Assembly (NCBI GenBank): GCA_013306675.1
Contig: JABLUY010000035.1
Location: 122,764 to 186,763, forward strand
Direction: 5' to 3'
Origin: Thraustochytrium sp. TN22
Lineage: Eukaryota; Sar; Bigyra; Thraustochytrida; Thraustochytriidae
DNA: 64,000 nt
The position numbers and the translations under genes are program-made. The notes below the pieces were generated by a model. That model was given only the letters and a program-made list of their open reading frames with translations, was not told the DNA's origin and did no database searches. Positions 1 through 10,698 of this stretch are shown here, one piece after another (position 1 is the stretch's first letter; each line of letters opens with the position of its first letter).

Positions 1-822
1 ATCAGGCCTGATCTGGGTGGCGGCTGGCCGGGGTGCCGCGGGGAGTGGCGCGCGCAAGTGGCGCGGACCCGCCGCGCCGCGCCGCGCCGCGCTCGCGCAG
101 TGCTGCTGCAGGAGACGCCAGGAGGACGTGCAGACAGACGTGCGGCGAGCTCGTCAAGCAGGCCGGCCACCGGACGAGGAGCGTGGTGGTTTCCAGGGCA
201 GGAGGCACTTGCCGAGGAGGTGAGGTGATCAGAAAGGGCACAGGCGAATCGAGAGCTCGGCCAACGCGCCAACCGCCAACCGCGCGACCAACGTTCGTAC
301 CAGCGTACCACGCCGCGAGCCTCATTGTAGCAAGCCGGCGAGCGCCGCGGTGGACCACGAGACGTCCTCACTCATCTCATCTTGCAAGTTGCAACTTGGC
401 CGCGCCTTCAAGTTGCAACTTCGTTGGTGGTCCTGGTGTACTGGGCACCCGTGGTACTGCTGCAGCCCAGCCGCCGCCGCCAGAAGCGAGCCGCGGCTGC
501 GAGGGCGTGCGAGCGGGCGAGCAGCCCGTCAGCCAACGGCCAGGCCTCCCTCCCTCCCGCCCGCCCAGGCGACCAGGCGCCCAGACGCCCGGCGCCAGCG
601 CGAGTCGTGGTACGCGGCGGCCGCGGCGGCGAGCAGGAGGCCAACAGCCGCGACCACCACCTCGCTATCCATCTATCCATCCAGTCGCCCAACTCCGCTC
701 ACCAGGCGCGCGCGGCGGCGGCGGCGGCGCGGGCGGCGGCGGCGCGGCGGCGGCGGCAGCGGCGGCGGCGGCGGCTGCGCGCGGCGCGCGCGGCGGCGGC
801 GGCGAGCGGCGGCGGCGGCGCG
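1..822. other. 5' intergenic region with GGC-rich repeats
   Basis: No gene is supported here. The open frames on both strands are made of Arg/Ala/Gly/Pro-rich translations of GC-rich DNA and have no recognisable domain. Between about 700 and 820, GGC/GCG triplet runs lead directly into the start codon of the PRPP synthetase gene. This is probably its promoter and 5' untranslated region. Confidence 0.5.
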
Positions 823-2328
823 ATGCGGGCCGCGGCGCGCGCGGCGGCGCGGTGGCGGCCGAGCGGCGGCGCGCGCGCGCGCAGAGCGCGTGGGCGCGCG
901 CGCGCGACGGCCGCGCGCGCGCGCGCGGGCGCAGGCGCCTGGGCGGCGACGGCAGCAGCGGCGGCGCGCGGCGGCGCGGCCGGGCTGGCGCTCGGCGCGC
1001 TCGGCGCTGGCACGGCGCTGGTGGTGCTGCCGGCCGCGCTGGGCGCCAGCGTCGTGGCGCTGCACGAGGACGAGGAGGAGCAGGACGAGGAGCTGCTGCA
1101 GCAGGCGCGGCGCTCGGGCGGCGAGGGCCAGCAGCAGGGGAAGCAGACGTTGAAGCAGAAGAAGAGCCAGGCCGGCTCGGAGCCCGGCGAGAACGTGCTG
1201 CGCAGGCCGCGCGAGGAGGAGGAGGAGACCGAGGTGGACGAAGAGGAGGGCGACTCGGACTTTGGCGACGGCATCAAGTACTACATTCCGCCGGCGGAGG
1301 AGGCGCGCATGAAGATCTTCAGCGGCAACGGCAACTGGCACCTGGCAAATGAGGTGTCCATGCACCTGGGCGTGCAGCTGGGCCGCGCCACCGTGAAGCG
1401 GTTCGCGGACGGCGAGGTGTCGGTGAACATCCACGACAACGTGCGCGGCAAGGACGTGTTCGTGATCCAGCCGCTGGGCCCGCCCGTGAACGAGAACCTC
1501 ATGGAGCTGCTGCTCATGGTGTCGACGCTGCGGCGGTCGTCCGCGCGCAACATCACGGCTGTCATCCCATACTACGGCTACTGCCGCTCGACGCGCAAAA
1601 ACGAGGACACGCGCTCTCCGATTGGCGCCGCGGACGTGGCCAAGATGCTGCAGGTGGCCGGCGTGGACCGCGTCATCGCCGTCGACCTGCACCACTCGCA
1701 GATCATGGGCATGTTTGGTCCCGGCACGCCGGTGGACAACCTGGATGTCTCCAGTCTGGCCATCCCGTACTTTGAGACCAAGTTCCTGCGCCGCCCGGTC
1801 GTGGTGTCGCCGGACGCCAATGGCGCGGCGCGCGCCAAGATCTTTCGCGACAAGCTCATCCGCCGCAAGATCGACTCTTCGCTGGCCATCATGGTCGACC
1901 ACGATTCCAAGCAGCGCGGCTGGGAGAAGAACTCTGCCAAGGGGGACATCCGCGACTGGACGGCCGAGGACCTGGAGGGGATGGAGCTCGTCGGCGACGT
2001 CGAGGGCCGCGACTGCATCATCTTCGATGACATGGTGGACAGTGCTGGCCGCATCACTCGCGCCGCCAAGAAGCTCAAGCTCGCCGGCGCCCGCCGCGTC
2101 TTTGCCTTCACCACCCATGGTCTCTTCCTCGGCAACGCCTACGAGCGCATTGAAAAGTCCGAACTCATCGAGGTCGTGTGCGTCAACACCATCCCGCTTG
2201 CTACTTCCACTGTCCGCGGCGTCAACAGCTGGGTGTACTCTAACAAGGTTCATCAGCTTTCGGTGGCTGCCCTCCTCGCCGAGGCCATTCGCCGCATCAA
2301 CAAGAAGAAGTCCATCTCCAAGCTCTGA
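823..2328 (+). CDS. Ribose-phosphate pyrophosphokinase (PRPP synthetase) with N-terminal extension
   Basis: Makes 5-phosphoribosyl-1-pyrophosphate from ribose 5-phosphate and ATP for purine, pyrimidine and NAD synthesis. The conserved core starts near residue 163 (MKIFSGNGNWHLA) and runs to the end at residue 501. It includes the conserved region around VIPYYGYCRSTRKNEDTRSP and the PRPP-binding loop DDMVDSAGR at 402-410. The core alone is about 339 residues, close to the usual family length. The first 162 residues are unusual: a strongly Arg/Ala-rich leader, a hydrophobic stretch near residues 55-85 that could span a membrane, then an acidic Glu-rich linker. This looks like an organelle-targeting or anchoring extension, although the frame lies in a GGC-rich region. 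The start at 823 is the first ATG in the open frame. The enzyme call is very secure; targeting is inferred. Confidence 0.95.
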   Translation: MRAAARAAARWRPSGGARARRARGRARATAARARAGAGAWAATAAAAARGGAAGLALGALGAGTALVVLPAALGASVVALHEDEEEQDEELLQQARRSGGEGQQQGKQTLKQKKSQAGSEPGENVLRRPREEEEETEVDEEEGDSDFGDGIKYYIPPAEEARMKIFSGNGNWHLANEVSMHLGVQLGRATVKRFADGEVSVNIHDNVRGKDVFVIQPLGPPVNENLMELLLMVSTLRRSSARNITAVIPYYGYCRSTRKNEDTRSPIGAADVAKMLQVAGVDRVIAVDLHHSQIMGMFGPGTPVDNLDVSSLAIPYFETKFLRRPVVVSPDANGAARAKIFRDKLIRRKIDSSLAIMVDHDSKQRGWEKNSAKGDIRDWTAEDLEGMELVGDVEGRDCIIFDDMVDSAGRITRAAKKLKLAGARRVFAFTTHGLFLGNAYERIEKSELIEVVCVNTIPLATSTVRGVNSWVYSNKVHQLSVAALLAEAIRRINKKKSISKL

Positions 2329-2986
2329 CCGATGCATGGGGGCACGATGGACCGCCAACGGAAAGAGTAGTAAGCTTAGTACATTTACACACATTGCAAC
2401 AAGCTGTGCTCGCACGACTGCACCGACCATGTACAAGAGGAGCACCATGCGCGTGCGTGCAAGAAGAGGCAGATCACACAGCCGCACACGCATGGTGCAA
2501 GAACAGGCAGATGACACCGTCTCGATGCTCCGCCTTGCCAGCGTGCCCATAACCACGAGGCGCGTCCACGGGCGTGTCCGGGATTCGCAGCGACGGCTCT
2601 TGACGTTCTGCTGCTGCGACCGCCGCGGCACGCCACCGGGTCGGCTTGAGGTGTCGCTCGGCCCTCCTGCTCTGTTGCTCTTGCAGTCGGTCTATGGTTC
2701 GAAACTCTCTTGTGTGTTGTTGTGCCTCTCTCTCTGTCTCTGTGGAAAGAAAGCCTTGCGCACTGCCAAGAGACCACATCTTCTCTCCTCTTTTTCATCA
2801 TCATCATCAGGGTCAACGCACGTCTCATGACAAAAAAAGGTGGGCTAGCTAGAGAACGTGCTGGCTGGCTGGCTGGCTGGCTGACTGCTGGCTGGCTGGC
2901 TGGCTGACAGGTGGCTCCAATATGAAGCGTGTGAGGCAGCGAGCACCGCAACGCAACGCAGCGCACGGGACGTGGAAGCGTAGGTA
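2329..2986. other. Intergenic region between convergent genes
   Basis: Separates the 3' ends of the PRPP synthetase (plus strand) and NDUFA9 (minus strand) genes. Frames here lack domain features. It contains pyrimidine-rich tracts and a GGCT tetranucleotide repeat near its right end. Confidence 0.5.
2860..2906. repeat. (GGCT)n microsatellite
   Basis: Tandem GGCT units in two blocks, interrupted by a short ctgactgct segment. It lies in the shared 3' intergenic region. Confidence 0.85.
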
Positions 2987-4171
2987 TTACTGCTGCTGAT
3001 GGTGGGGATCAGCATGCTTGAGGTCGGCGTAGTGGCCACCCTCGCGGTACGAGTAGAGGAACTTGAAGGCCTTGGTCTCGAAGTCGGCAACGTCGTTGAT
3101 GCCGAGGTTGGCGAAGGACTTCTCGTCGCCGGTGGCAGTGGGGCAGACCTCGTGCATGAGCTTGACGGTGTCGTGGGTGATCATGGGGCGGGGCAGGAAG
3201 TTGAGGGCCTTGCCGGTGAGCTCGGCGGCGGCGTTGGGGACCTCGACGAAGTCCTTCTTGACGCCGATCTGGTGCATGACGTACTCCCAGATCTGCTTGT
3301 GGGTGTAGGCGTGCTTGCCGCTGAGGTTGTACGTGTAGCCGGCGGTGGCGAAGTTCTCGGCCGCGGTGGTGATGCCGCGCGCGACGTCGCCGACGTAGAG
3401 CGGGTAGAGCTCGGCGTCGCCGCCGCCGACAAGCGGGACGTAGGGGAGGTTCTTGGAGACGAAGGCATAGAGGTTGAGGAAACGGTCCTCCTCGCCGTAG
3501 AAGACGTTGGGCTTGATAATGACGGCGCCGGGGAACTCCTCGGCGACGAGGGCGTCGCCCTCGGCCTTGGTGCGCGCGTACTCGGAGGCGGAGTCCGGGT
3601 TGGCGTAGGCGCACGAGGTGTGCACGAGGTGCTTGCAGTTCTCCTCGCGGGCGATGCGCGCCACGAGCTTGGCGGCGTCGACGTGGACGTCGCGGAAGCT
3701 GCTGTTGATGATGGTGGGCGCGTAGTGCTTGGTCTCGTAGTACTTGCCCATGAGGTTGATGACGGTGTCGCAACCGCGAATGGTGGCGCGCACGGACTCC
3801 TCGTCCTTGATGCTAATGTACGAGGCGGAGAGCTTGCCGTAGTCGGCGCACACCTTGAGGTGGCGCCAGCCCATGTCGTCGCCGCGCGTGCCGATGACGA
3901 TGTTGTTGCCGGACTTGCCCAGCTCGTTCACCACGTAGGCGCCCAGGAAGCCCGTGGCGCCAAAGACGGCCACGTTGCGCCCGGTCCGCGAGTGGCGGCC
4001 GCCCGTGCCCGCCGGCACGCCGTTGTACATGTGCATGCGCGGCACGTGCGAGCTCGGCGGCTTGTCGAGGCCGGTCGAGTCCGTGCTCATGAGCCGCGCC
4101 GCGCCGGCCGCCGCGCCGCACCGCCGCACCTCACGGCGCGCGGCCGACGTCGCCACGTTCGAAAGCATCAT
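2987..4171 (-). CDS. NADH dehydrogenase [ubiquinone] 1 alpha subcomplex subunit 9 (NDUFA9-like)
   Basis: Accessory subunit of mitochondrial complex I with an atypical short-chain dehydrogenase/reductase fold that binds NADPH. The 394-residue protein starts with MMLSNVATSAARREVRR, an Arg/Ser/Ala-rich mitochondrial presequence with a plausible cleavage near RLMS. The nucleotide-binding loop GATGFLG is at 71-77. Family stretches follow: VINLMGKYYETK, the HLVHTSCAYAN segment, then KPNVFYGEEDRFLN. The catalytic Tyr-x3-Lys is present as YARTK, though the family is not thought to act as a dehydrogenase. The open frame extends upstream to 4468, but that part is low-complexity Arg/Ala and the presequence begins at the Met-Met at 4171. 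The role is confident by family. Confidence 0.92.
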   Translation of the reverse strand: MMLSNVATSAARREVRRCGAAAGAARLMSTDSTGLDKPPSSHVPRMHMYNGVPAGTGGRHSRTGRNVAVFGATGFLGAYVVNELGKSGNNIVIGTRGDDMGWRHLKVCADYGKLSASYISIKDEESVRATIRGCDTVINLMGKYYETKHYAPTIINSSFRDVHVDAAKLVARIAREENCKHLVHTSCAYANPDSASEYARTKAEGDALVAEEFPGAVIIKPNVFYGEEDRFLNLYAFVSKNLPYVPLVGGGDAELYPLYVGDVARGITTAAENFATAGYTYNLSGKHAYTHKQIWEYVMHQIGVKKDFVEVPNAAAELTGKALNFLPRPMITHDTVKLMHEVCPTATGDEKSFANLGINDVADFETKAFKFLYSYREGGHYADLKHADPHHQQQ

Positions 4172-4628
4172 CCCTCCCTCCCTCCCTCCGGCCGCGCTCG
4201 CGCTCGCGCTCCGCCGCTCGGCGCCGCCGCGCCGCGCCGCTGCCTGGCCGCCGCTGAGCCGCGCCGCTGCCTGGCCGCCCGCCGCCTGGCTCGCCGCTGC
4301 CGCGCCCGCGCGAGTCTGCGCGCGCCCGCGCGCCTCGCCTCGCCGCGCCGCCTCGCCTCGCCTCGCTCGCCGCAGCCGCGCAGCCAGCCGGCCGGAAGCG
4401 CCGCCACTGCGCAGGCCCCCCCTCGGCGGAACCCGCGCGCGCGCGCCGGCGGATCCTCGCCCTCTCACAGGAAAGACATCAACACTGCAGCGCAGAGCAG
4501 GCTAGGCTAGTACCCGGCGGAGCAGGGAGACTCGGAGCGCAGCGCGCTGGGCCTGGCCGCTGGCGGGGGAGGAGCGCGACCTGCGCGGCGTCACGCAGGT
4601 AAACGTGCTTGAAGCGTAGATTGGCTCT

Positions 4629-4724
4629 AGGACCGCCAAGGACCGCCAAGGACCGCCAAGGACCGCGCCAAGGACCGCCAAGGACCGCCAAGGACCGCCA
4701 AGGACCGCCAAGGACCGCCAAGGA
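4629..4724. repeat. 10-bp minisatellite (aggaccgcca)
   Basis: Nine tandem copies of aggaccgcca plus a partial tenth. The fourth unit is expanded to 12 bp by an extra GC. Copies are otherwise identical, which suggests recent expansion. Confidence 0.95.
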
Positions 4725-4947
4725 GCAAGGCTTGGGAGGCGGGAGAGGTTAGACTTGCAAGGCGGCAAAAATGGCGTGTGGGACAGGAAGTGATGGGCGA
4801 CGACCTGAAGCTGCGCTGCTTCTAAAGGCTGTGGCCGTGGACCATCTTGTCGCGCGATGAAAAGCCGCAAGGGAATAGAGTGGGTGCCTGCCTGCGCCCT
4901 AGCAGCGAAAGCACAAGGCTTGCTTGCTGGCGTTGATCGCCCGCCCG

Positions 4948-4998
4948 CTCGCTTGCTCGCTTGCTCGCTTGCTCGCTTGCTCGCTTACTCGCTTGCTT
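4948..4998. repeat. 8-bp tandem repeat (gcttgctc)
   Basis: About six tandem copies of gcttgctc, with one substitution in the fifth unit and a diverged last unit. It lies upstream of the small gene at 5179. Confidence 0.85.
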
Positions 4999-5178
4999 TG
5001 CTCCACACTCCGTGAGGTCAGAATTCCGTTCAGGGGTTGGGACATTACTGTCCAGTCCTCTTGGAGTGACCGTGTCAGCGGCGTCAGCGTGCGTGCGCGC
5101 GAGGTCCGCGGCGGAAGAGATCGAGCAGGAGCAGGAGCAGCTGCGAACTGCGATTGAGCAGGGGAAGAGCTGGGCAAG

Positions 5179-5568
5179 ATGCCGAGCAGCTTCTTCGAGG
5201 GCGAGGAGGAGCGGCGCGAGCGGCGGGCGCTGGTCAAGGCGAGCGTGCGGCAGGCCAGGGCGCAGCTGGACGCGGAGAGCTCGCGCGTCAAGGTGCTGGA
5301 GGCGGCAGCGGAGACAATCGCTGGGCTGTTTGGGGAGCCGGCGCCGAGCAGCGCGGACCCGGACGCCTTCAGGCGACACCGCGCCAAGGTGGGCAAGACG
5401 GCGAGCGAAGGCCAGAGCTACCCGCGTATTCCATCCGAAATGACCAAGCAGCACGAGTACTCCAGCTTGGGCAAGGAGTCGCCGGCGCGCGACTTTCCGG
5501 ACGGCTCGGACGGCTGCTACCGCATCAAGACGTCGTCCCTCCATGCGGCGTACAAGAAGCCTGCGTGA
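5179..5568 (+). CDS. Small hypothetical protein, 129 aa
   Basis: I do not recognise this protein. Residues 5-60 are charged and helical (EGEEERRERRALVKASVRQA), possibly a short coiled coil. The C-terminal half is less charged and ends in a Lys/Tyr-rich tail (CYRIKTSSLHAAYKK). There is no signal peptide or membrane segment. Residue composition is more protein-like than the overlapping frames, which are Arg/Gly-rich shadows, so this frame is the best choice. The ATG at 5179 follows an in-frame GC-rich leader. It could be a conserved lineage-specific protein. Confidence 0.5.
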   Translation: MPSSFFEGEEERRERRALVKASVRQARAQLDAESSRVKVLEAAAETIAGLFGEPAPSSADPDAFRRHRAKVGKTASEGQSYPRIPSEMTKQHEYSSLGKESPARDFPDGSDGCYRIKTSSLHAAYKKPA

Positions 5569-5673
5569 GAAGGAAAACACACAATGATCAATGAATGGGG
5601 TTTACAGGCAGGGAGGGAACGGACGGCAGTATGAACGAAAGTAGGGTACCGGAGCGCGCGACCACGACCGCGG

Positions 5674-6237
5674 TCATGGCGGCGCAGCTTGCCTTGAAGG
5701 AGCTGATGAAGATGGGTCTGGTCTTGAGGAGGCGGCAGCTGTGGCTTGGGCTTGGCCCATGTGGGCGGCGTGGCCGTTGAAGAGCGTCGGGTCAGGGAAG
5801 CTCTCGAGGTCCATGTAGCCGCCCACGCCATCGCGCGACCGCACGACATTCTCGAAGCGGGCTCCGCGCGGGCTGCCTCCTGTGGAGGAGAAGACGGCGA
5901 CGCCGCGATGCGAGGCGGGCCTGCTGCGCTTGTCCTTGGCGCGAATGGAGGTCTGGTTGTTGTCGTCGCCCGGCTCGAGGTTGAAGGCCGTCGAGGTGGG
6001 CCCGAAGGAGAACCAGCTGGCGCGCGCTTGCCTGTCCTCGCGTCGCGCGAGCTCGAGGTCCTGTGCGACGCGGCGCACCTCGGCCTCCTGCTTGCGCACC
6101 TTTTCTATGGGCGGGTCGGCGACTTTCTCACCGCGTTGCTGCTTTCGCAGCAGATAAAACCCATAGAGCAGCGTGAGCGCCAAGAGGCCGACGAAGCCGA
6201 GCGCCGCCGCAAAGTACGCCATCGGGGCGCGCTCCAT
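5674..6237 (-). CDS. Single-pass membrane protein of unknown function, 187 aa
   Basis: The protein begins MERAPMAYFAAALGFVG and has one clear transmembrane segment at about residues 8-30, followed by basic residues (LLRKQQRGEK). This predicts a short lumenal or outer N-terminus and a cytosolic tail. The tail has a charged helix (EKVRKQEAEVRRVAQDLELA, about residues 46-65), then a Ser/Gly-rich region and a Pro/Ser/Ala-rich C-terminus. The open frame runs upstream to 6612, but that part is Arg/Ala-rich repeat DNA, so the Met directly before the membrane segment is chosen as start. No family was recognised. The protein is arranged like tail-anchored or signal-anchor adaptors, but its role is unknown. 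Confidence 0.6.
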   Translation of the reverse strand: MERAPMAYFAAALGFVGLLALTLLYGFYLLRKQQRGEKVADPPIEKVRKQEAEVRRVAQDLELARREDRQARASWFSFGPTSTAFNLEPGDDNNQTSIRAKDKRSRPASHRGVAVFSSTGGSPRGARFENVVRSRDGVGGYMDLESFPDPTLFNGHAAHMGQAQATAAASSRPDPSSSAPSRQAAPP

Positions 6238-6265
6238 CTTGACGACGAGGTTGGGGGGGGGACGC

Positions 6266-6352
6266 AAGCTGCGAGCTGCGAGCTGCGCGCTGCGAGTTGC
6301 GCGCTGCGCGCTGCGCGCTGCGAGCCGCGAGCCGCGAGCCGCGAGCCGCGGA
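6266..6352. repeat. 7-bp degenerate tandem repeat (gcgagct/gcgcgct/gcgagcc)
   Basis: About a dozen 7-bp units that shift from gcgagct to gcgcgct to gcgagcc along the array. It lies just upstream of the start of the 6237 membrane-protein gene. Confidence 0.8.
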
Positions 6353-6820
6353 GGTGAAGTCGAAGCCCGCGGCCGGAGCGTCCGCCGTGGCAGCCTCCGG
6401 CGCGCAGCCTCTGCCGCCACTCTCGATGGCGCGGCCGCCGCCGCCACCGCCACTGCCGCCGCTGCGGCCGCCGCGGCCGCCGCGGCCGCCGCCAACCCGC
6501 GCCCGCGCGCGCGCGGGCGCACGCCGCAGCCGCCCCGCGCGCTCGCTCGACGCGCGCGCGCGCGCCGGCGAAAGTGGACTGGCCGCGCAGGACGAACAAA
6601 AAACAGGCGCAAGTCAGGCGAAAGTCCGAGTCCGAGGCATCATGATGTGCACAGGCACCCAAGGAAGCATGTGCACCTTGGCTTCGACGAATCGTCCGGC
6701 ACGGGCAGCGCCAACTTGAAGAAATCAAATCTGCTTTCGACTAAGGTTTTGCTTGGCGTGGCGTGGCGTTGCGATGTGCATTGCGTTGTGCGTTGCATGG
6801 CGCGCGGCGTACCCGGGTCC

Positions 6821-8806
<1,986 letters not shown>

Positions 8807-10090
8807 ATGGCGCAGCACGCGGAGCTGCACTGGAGCAGGTGGAGATATGAGGAGAGCACGCGCACGTACGAGGGCCATGTGACGCGGCTCGTGGCGGGCA
8901 TCAAGCCGCACGTGCCGAAGTCGTCGCGCAAGGAGCCGAGCTATCGCACGCGGTACGTGGAGCACCGCGCGGCGAGCCGCGTACTGCGTCAGCGGCGCGA
9001 GGACGAACGCATCGCGCGCGAGAACCTGAGCCTGGGCAAGAAGATCGCCGAGGCGGAGAAGGCCATTGACACGGAGCCGCGCGCCAGCCTGCTGCCGCCC
9101 GCGCGCCAAGATACGCTACGCCACAAGGAGCTGCTGGCCGACAACGTGGCGCTCCTGCGGCGCATTGTGGCAGCGCGGCCGTTCCTGTCGCGGCGCGAGG
9201 CCGAGCACGACGCGCAGCGCAACCAGCTCGTGCTCGAGCGCCTCGAGCGCGCGAGGGTCGAGCGCCTCGCCGTGATCCAGCGTCGCATGGACCTGTGCAA
9301 GGAGATCAAGGCACGCTTTGCGGCAACGCAGACCGCCGCCCTGAAACTTGCTGCTACAGGCGGCCACCACCAGCACGTCCCGGCGCGGCCCCAGGCGAAG
9401 CGGCTCGCGCCGCGCGCCGCTGTTTCTCCTCTTATTCGCAATCTGGAGCGCTACAAACGTGACGCTGCGGCGCGTCGACACGCTCGCGCCGCGCCGCCGC
9501 TCGGCACGCCCGCGTCGTCACGCCTCCACGTTGAGTTCGACCTCCTCAATAAGGAGTTCGACCGAGTCTTGACCAAGCAGCAGGCCGCCAGCCTGATCAA
9601 GAAGAAGAAGAAGATCAAGAAGAAGAAATTCCTGAACACCACCAAGCAGAAGAAGAAGGAGAACGACAAGAAGAAGAATGGCACGAGCAACAAGCGCACG
9701 GCCACCTCCCGCGGTAAGCTCCTGGCGCAGGGTGTCGCTGAGATGGCACGCCACGTCGCTGCCTCTGTGGTTCGCCGTGCGCTCGCCAACGTGAGCAACA
9801 GCCCGCCAGCCGCCGGCGCCAGCACACCACCAGACGAAATCGAAACCCATCCCTCCAAGAGCGTCGCCGGTCTCGCCGCCTCTGTCGCTGCCTCTGCCAT
9901 TTCCTCCGCGTTGCACTCCGTCGCAGCCCGGCGGCACAGTCCATACAAGCGCGCCACGCCGCAGCGCCGCGCCGCCCGCGACCCGCGCAGCAAGACTGCG
10001 CTCATCGTCTCGCACAAGGCCCACGTCGTGGCCCAGCTCCGCGACTTGCACCACGGCGACACCTCTGGCCTCGGCGCCTACGTAACGTAG
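8807..10090 (+). CDS. CFAP97/Hemingway-like domain protein (probable ciliary)
   Basis: A 427-residue basic protein. Residues about 67-140 match the CFAP97 (KIAA1430/Hemingway) pattern of paired helices: ERIARENLSLGKKI, then after a spacer HKELLADNVALLRRI, then RPFLSRREAEHDAQRNQ. Family members act in flagellar and axonemal biology in animals and protists. The middle has a lysine-rich tract (about 265-300) that could be a nuclear or tubulin-binding segment. The C-terminal third is Ala/Ser-rich. The open frame begins with a GTG at 8738; the first ATG at 8807 is taken as start. The family call rests on motif spacing only. An alternative is a generic coiled-coil protein. Confidence 0.6.
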   Translation: MAQHAELHWSRWRYEESTRTYEGHVTRLVAGIKPHVPKSSRKEPSYRTRYVEHRAASRVLRQRREDERIARENLSLGKKIAEAEKAIDTEPRASLLPPARQDTLRHKELLADNVALLRRIVAARPFLSRREAEHDAQRNQLVLERLERARVERLAVIQRRMDLCKEIKARFAATQTAALKLAATGGHHQHVPARPQAKRLAPRAAVSPLIRNLERYKRDAAARRHARAAPPLGTPASSRLHVEFDLLNKEFDRVLTKQQAASLIKKKKKIKKKKFLNTTKQKKKENDKKKNGTSNKRTATSRGKLLAQGVAEMARHVAASVVRRALANVSNSPPAAGASTPPDEIETHPSKSVAGLAASVAASAISSALHSVAARRHSPYKRATPQRRAARDPRSKTALIVSHKAHVVAQLRDLHHGDTSGLGAYVT

Positions 10091-10698
10091 CGTAGTGAGG
10101 TAACTTATAAATGAAAACTGGCTGCCGCCGCTGCCGTGCCGCCAGCCAGCCCAGACTCGGTCGGAGGGAAGTACTAATTACGTCCAAGTAACACGCCCTG
10201 CTACCAGTCGCGACACTGCGACATGATTTCTGATGCGAGCCAAAGCCAGAGTGACAGTGAGTGCCACACAGAAGTTGGCTGTCCTTTACCTGCCACTGCC
10301 TGGTCATGGCTTGCCAAAGAAGCCTTGCCGCGAGCCTCGCCCCGCCTCGCCTCGCCTCGCCGCGCCTGGCCTCGCCTCGCCTCGCCTCGCCTCGCCTCGC
10401 CTCGCCTCGCCTCGCCTCGCCTCGCCTCGCCTCGCCTCGCCTCACGAGCCTGACATAGCCCGAGCAGCCTGATCCAGCGGCCATGGCCGAGTCTTGACCG
10501 GTCCAGTCTCGGTCGGCACTGGTAGCCTCAAGTTGGTGAGCACACCGCACGCGCGGCGGCTGACTCGGCGGAGCACGACCAAGACTTGAAGACCAAGCTT
10601 GCCATAGCTTGGCCTGGCACGGCAGCAGCCCGAGCGAGGCAGGCGGCAAGCCCGCAACGCGGACGAGCAGGCGCGGCGCGGCGGCGCGGGCGGCGAGA
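10091..10698. other. Intergenic region with pentanucleotide repeat
   Basis: Separates two plus-strand genes. It contains the CTCGC array and the presumed promoter of the acyltransferase gene. No coding frame is supported; the frames through the array are simple Leu-Ala-Ser-Pro-Arg repeats. Confidence 0.5.
10343..10443. repeat. (CTCGC)n microsatellite
   Basis: Roughly twenty near-perfect tandem CTCGC units, perfect from about 10371 onward. The left edge is degenerate (cgcgcctgg interruption). Confidence 0.95.

Larger units (their letters stand above)
4172..5178. other. Intergenic region, divergent promoters, with minisatellites
   Basis: Lies between the divergent NDUFA9 (minus) and small hypothetical (plus) genes. 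It holds two tandem repeat arrays and GC-rich DNA with no supported coding region. Confidence 0.5.

Noticed and set aside
673-2631. 652-residue minus-strand frame opposite the PRPP synthetase gene
   Set aside because: Arg/His-rich shadow with no domain.
2999-4510. 503-residue plus-strand frame opposite NDUFA9
   Set aside because: Shadow frame; Gly/Val/Leu-rich antisense of the NDUFA9 gene.
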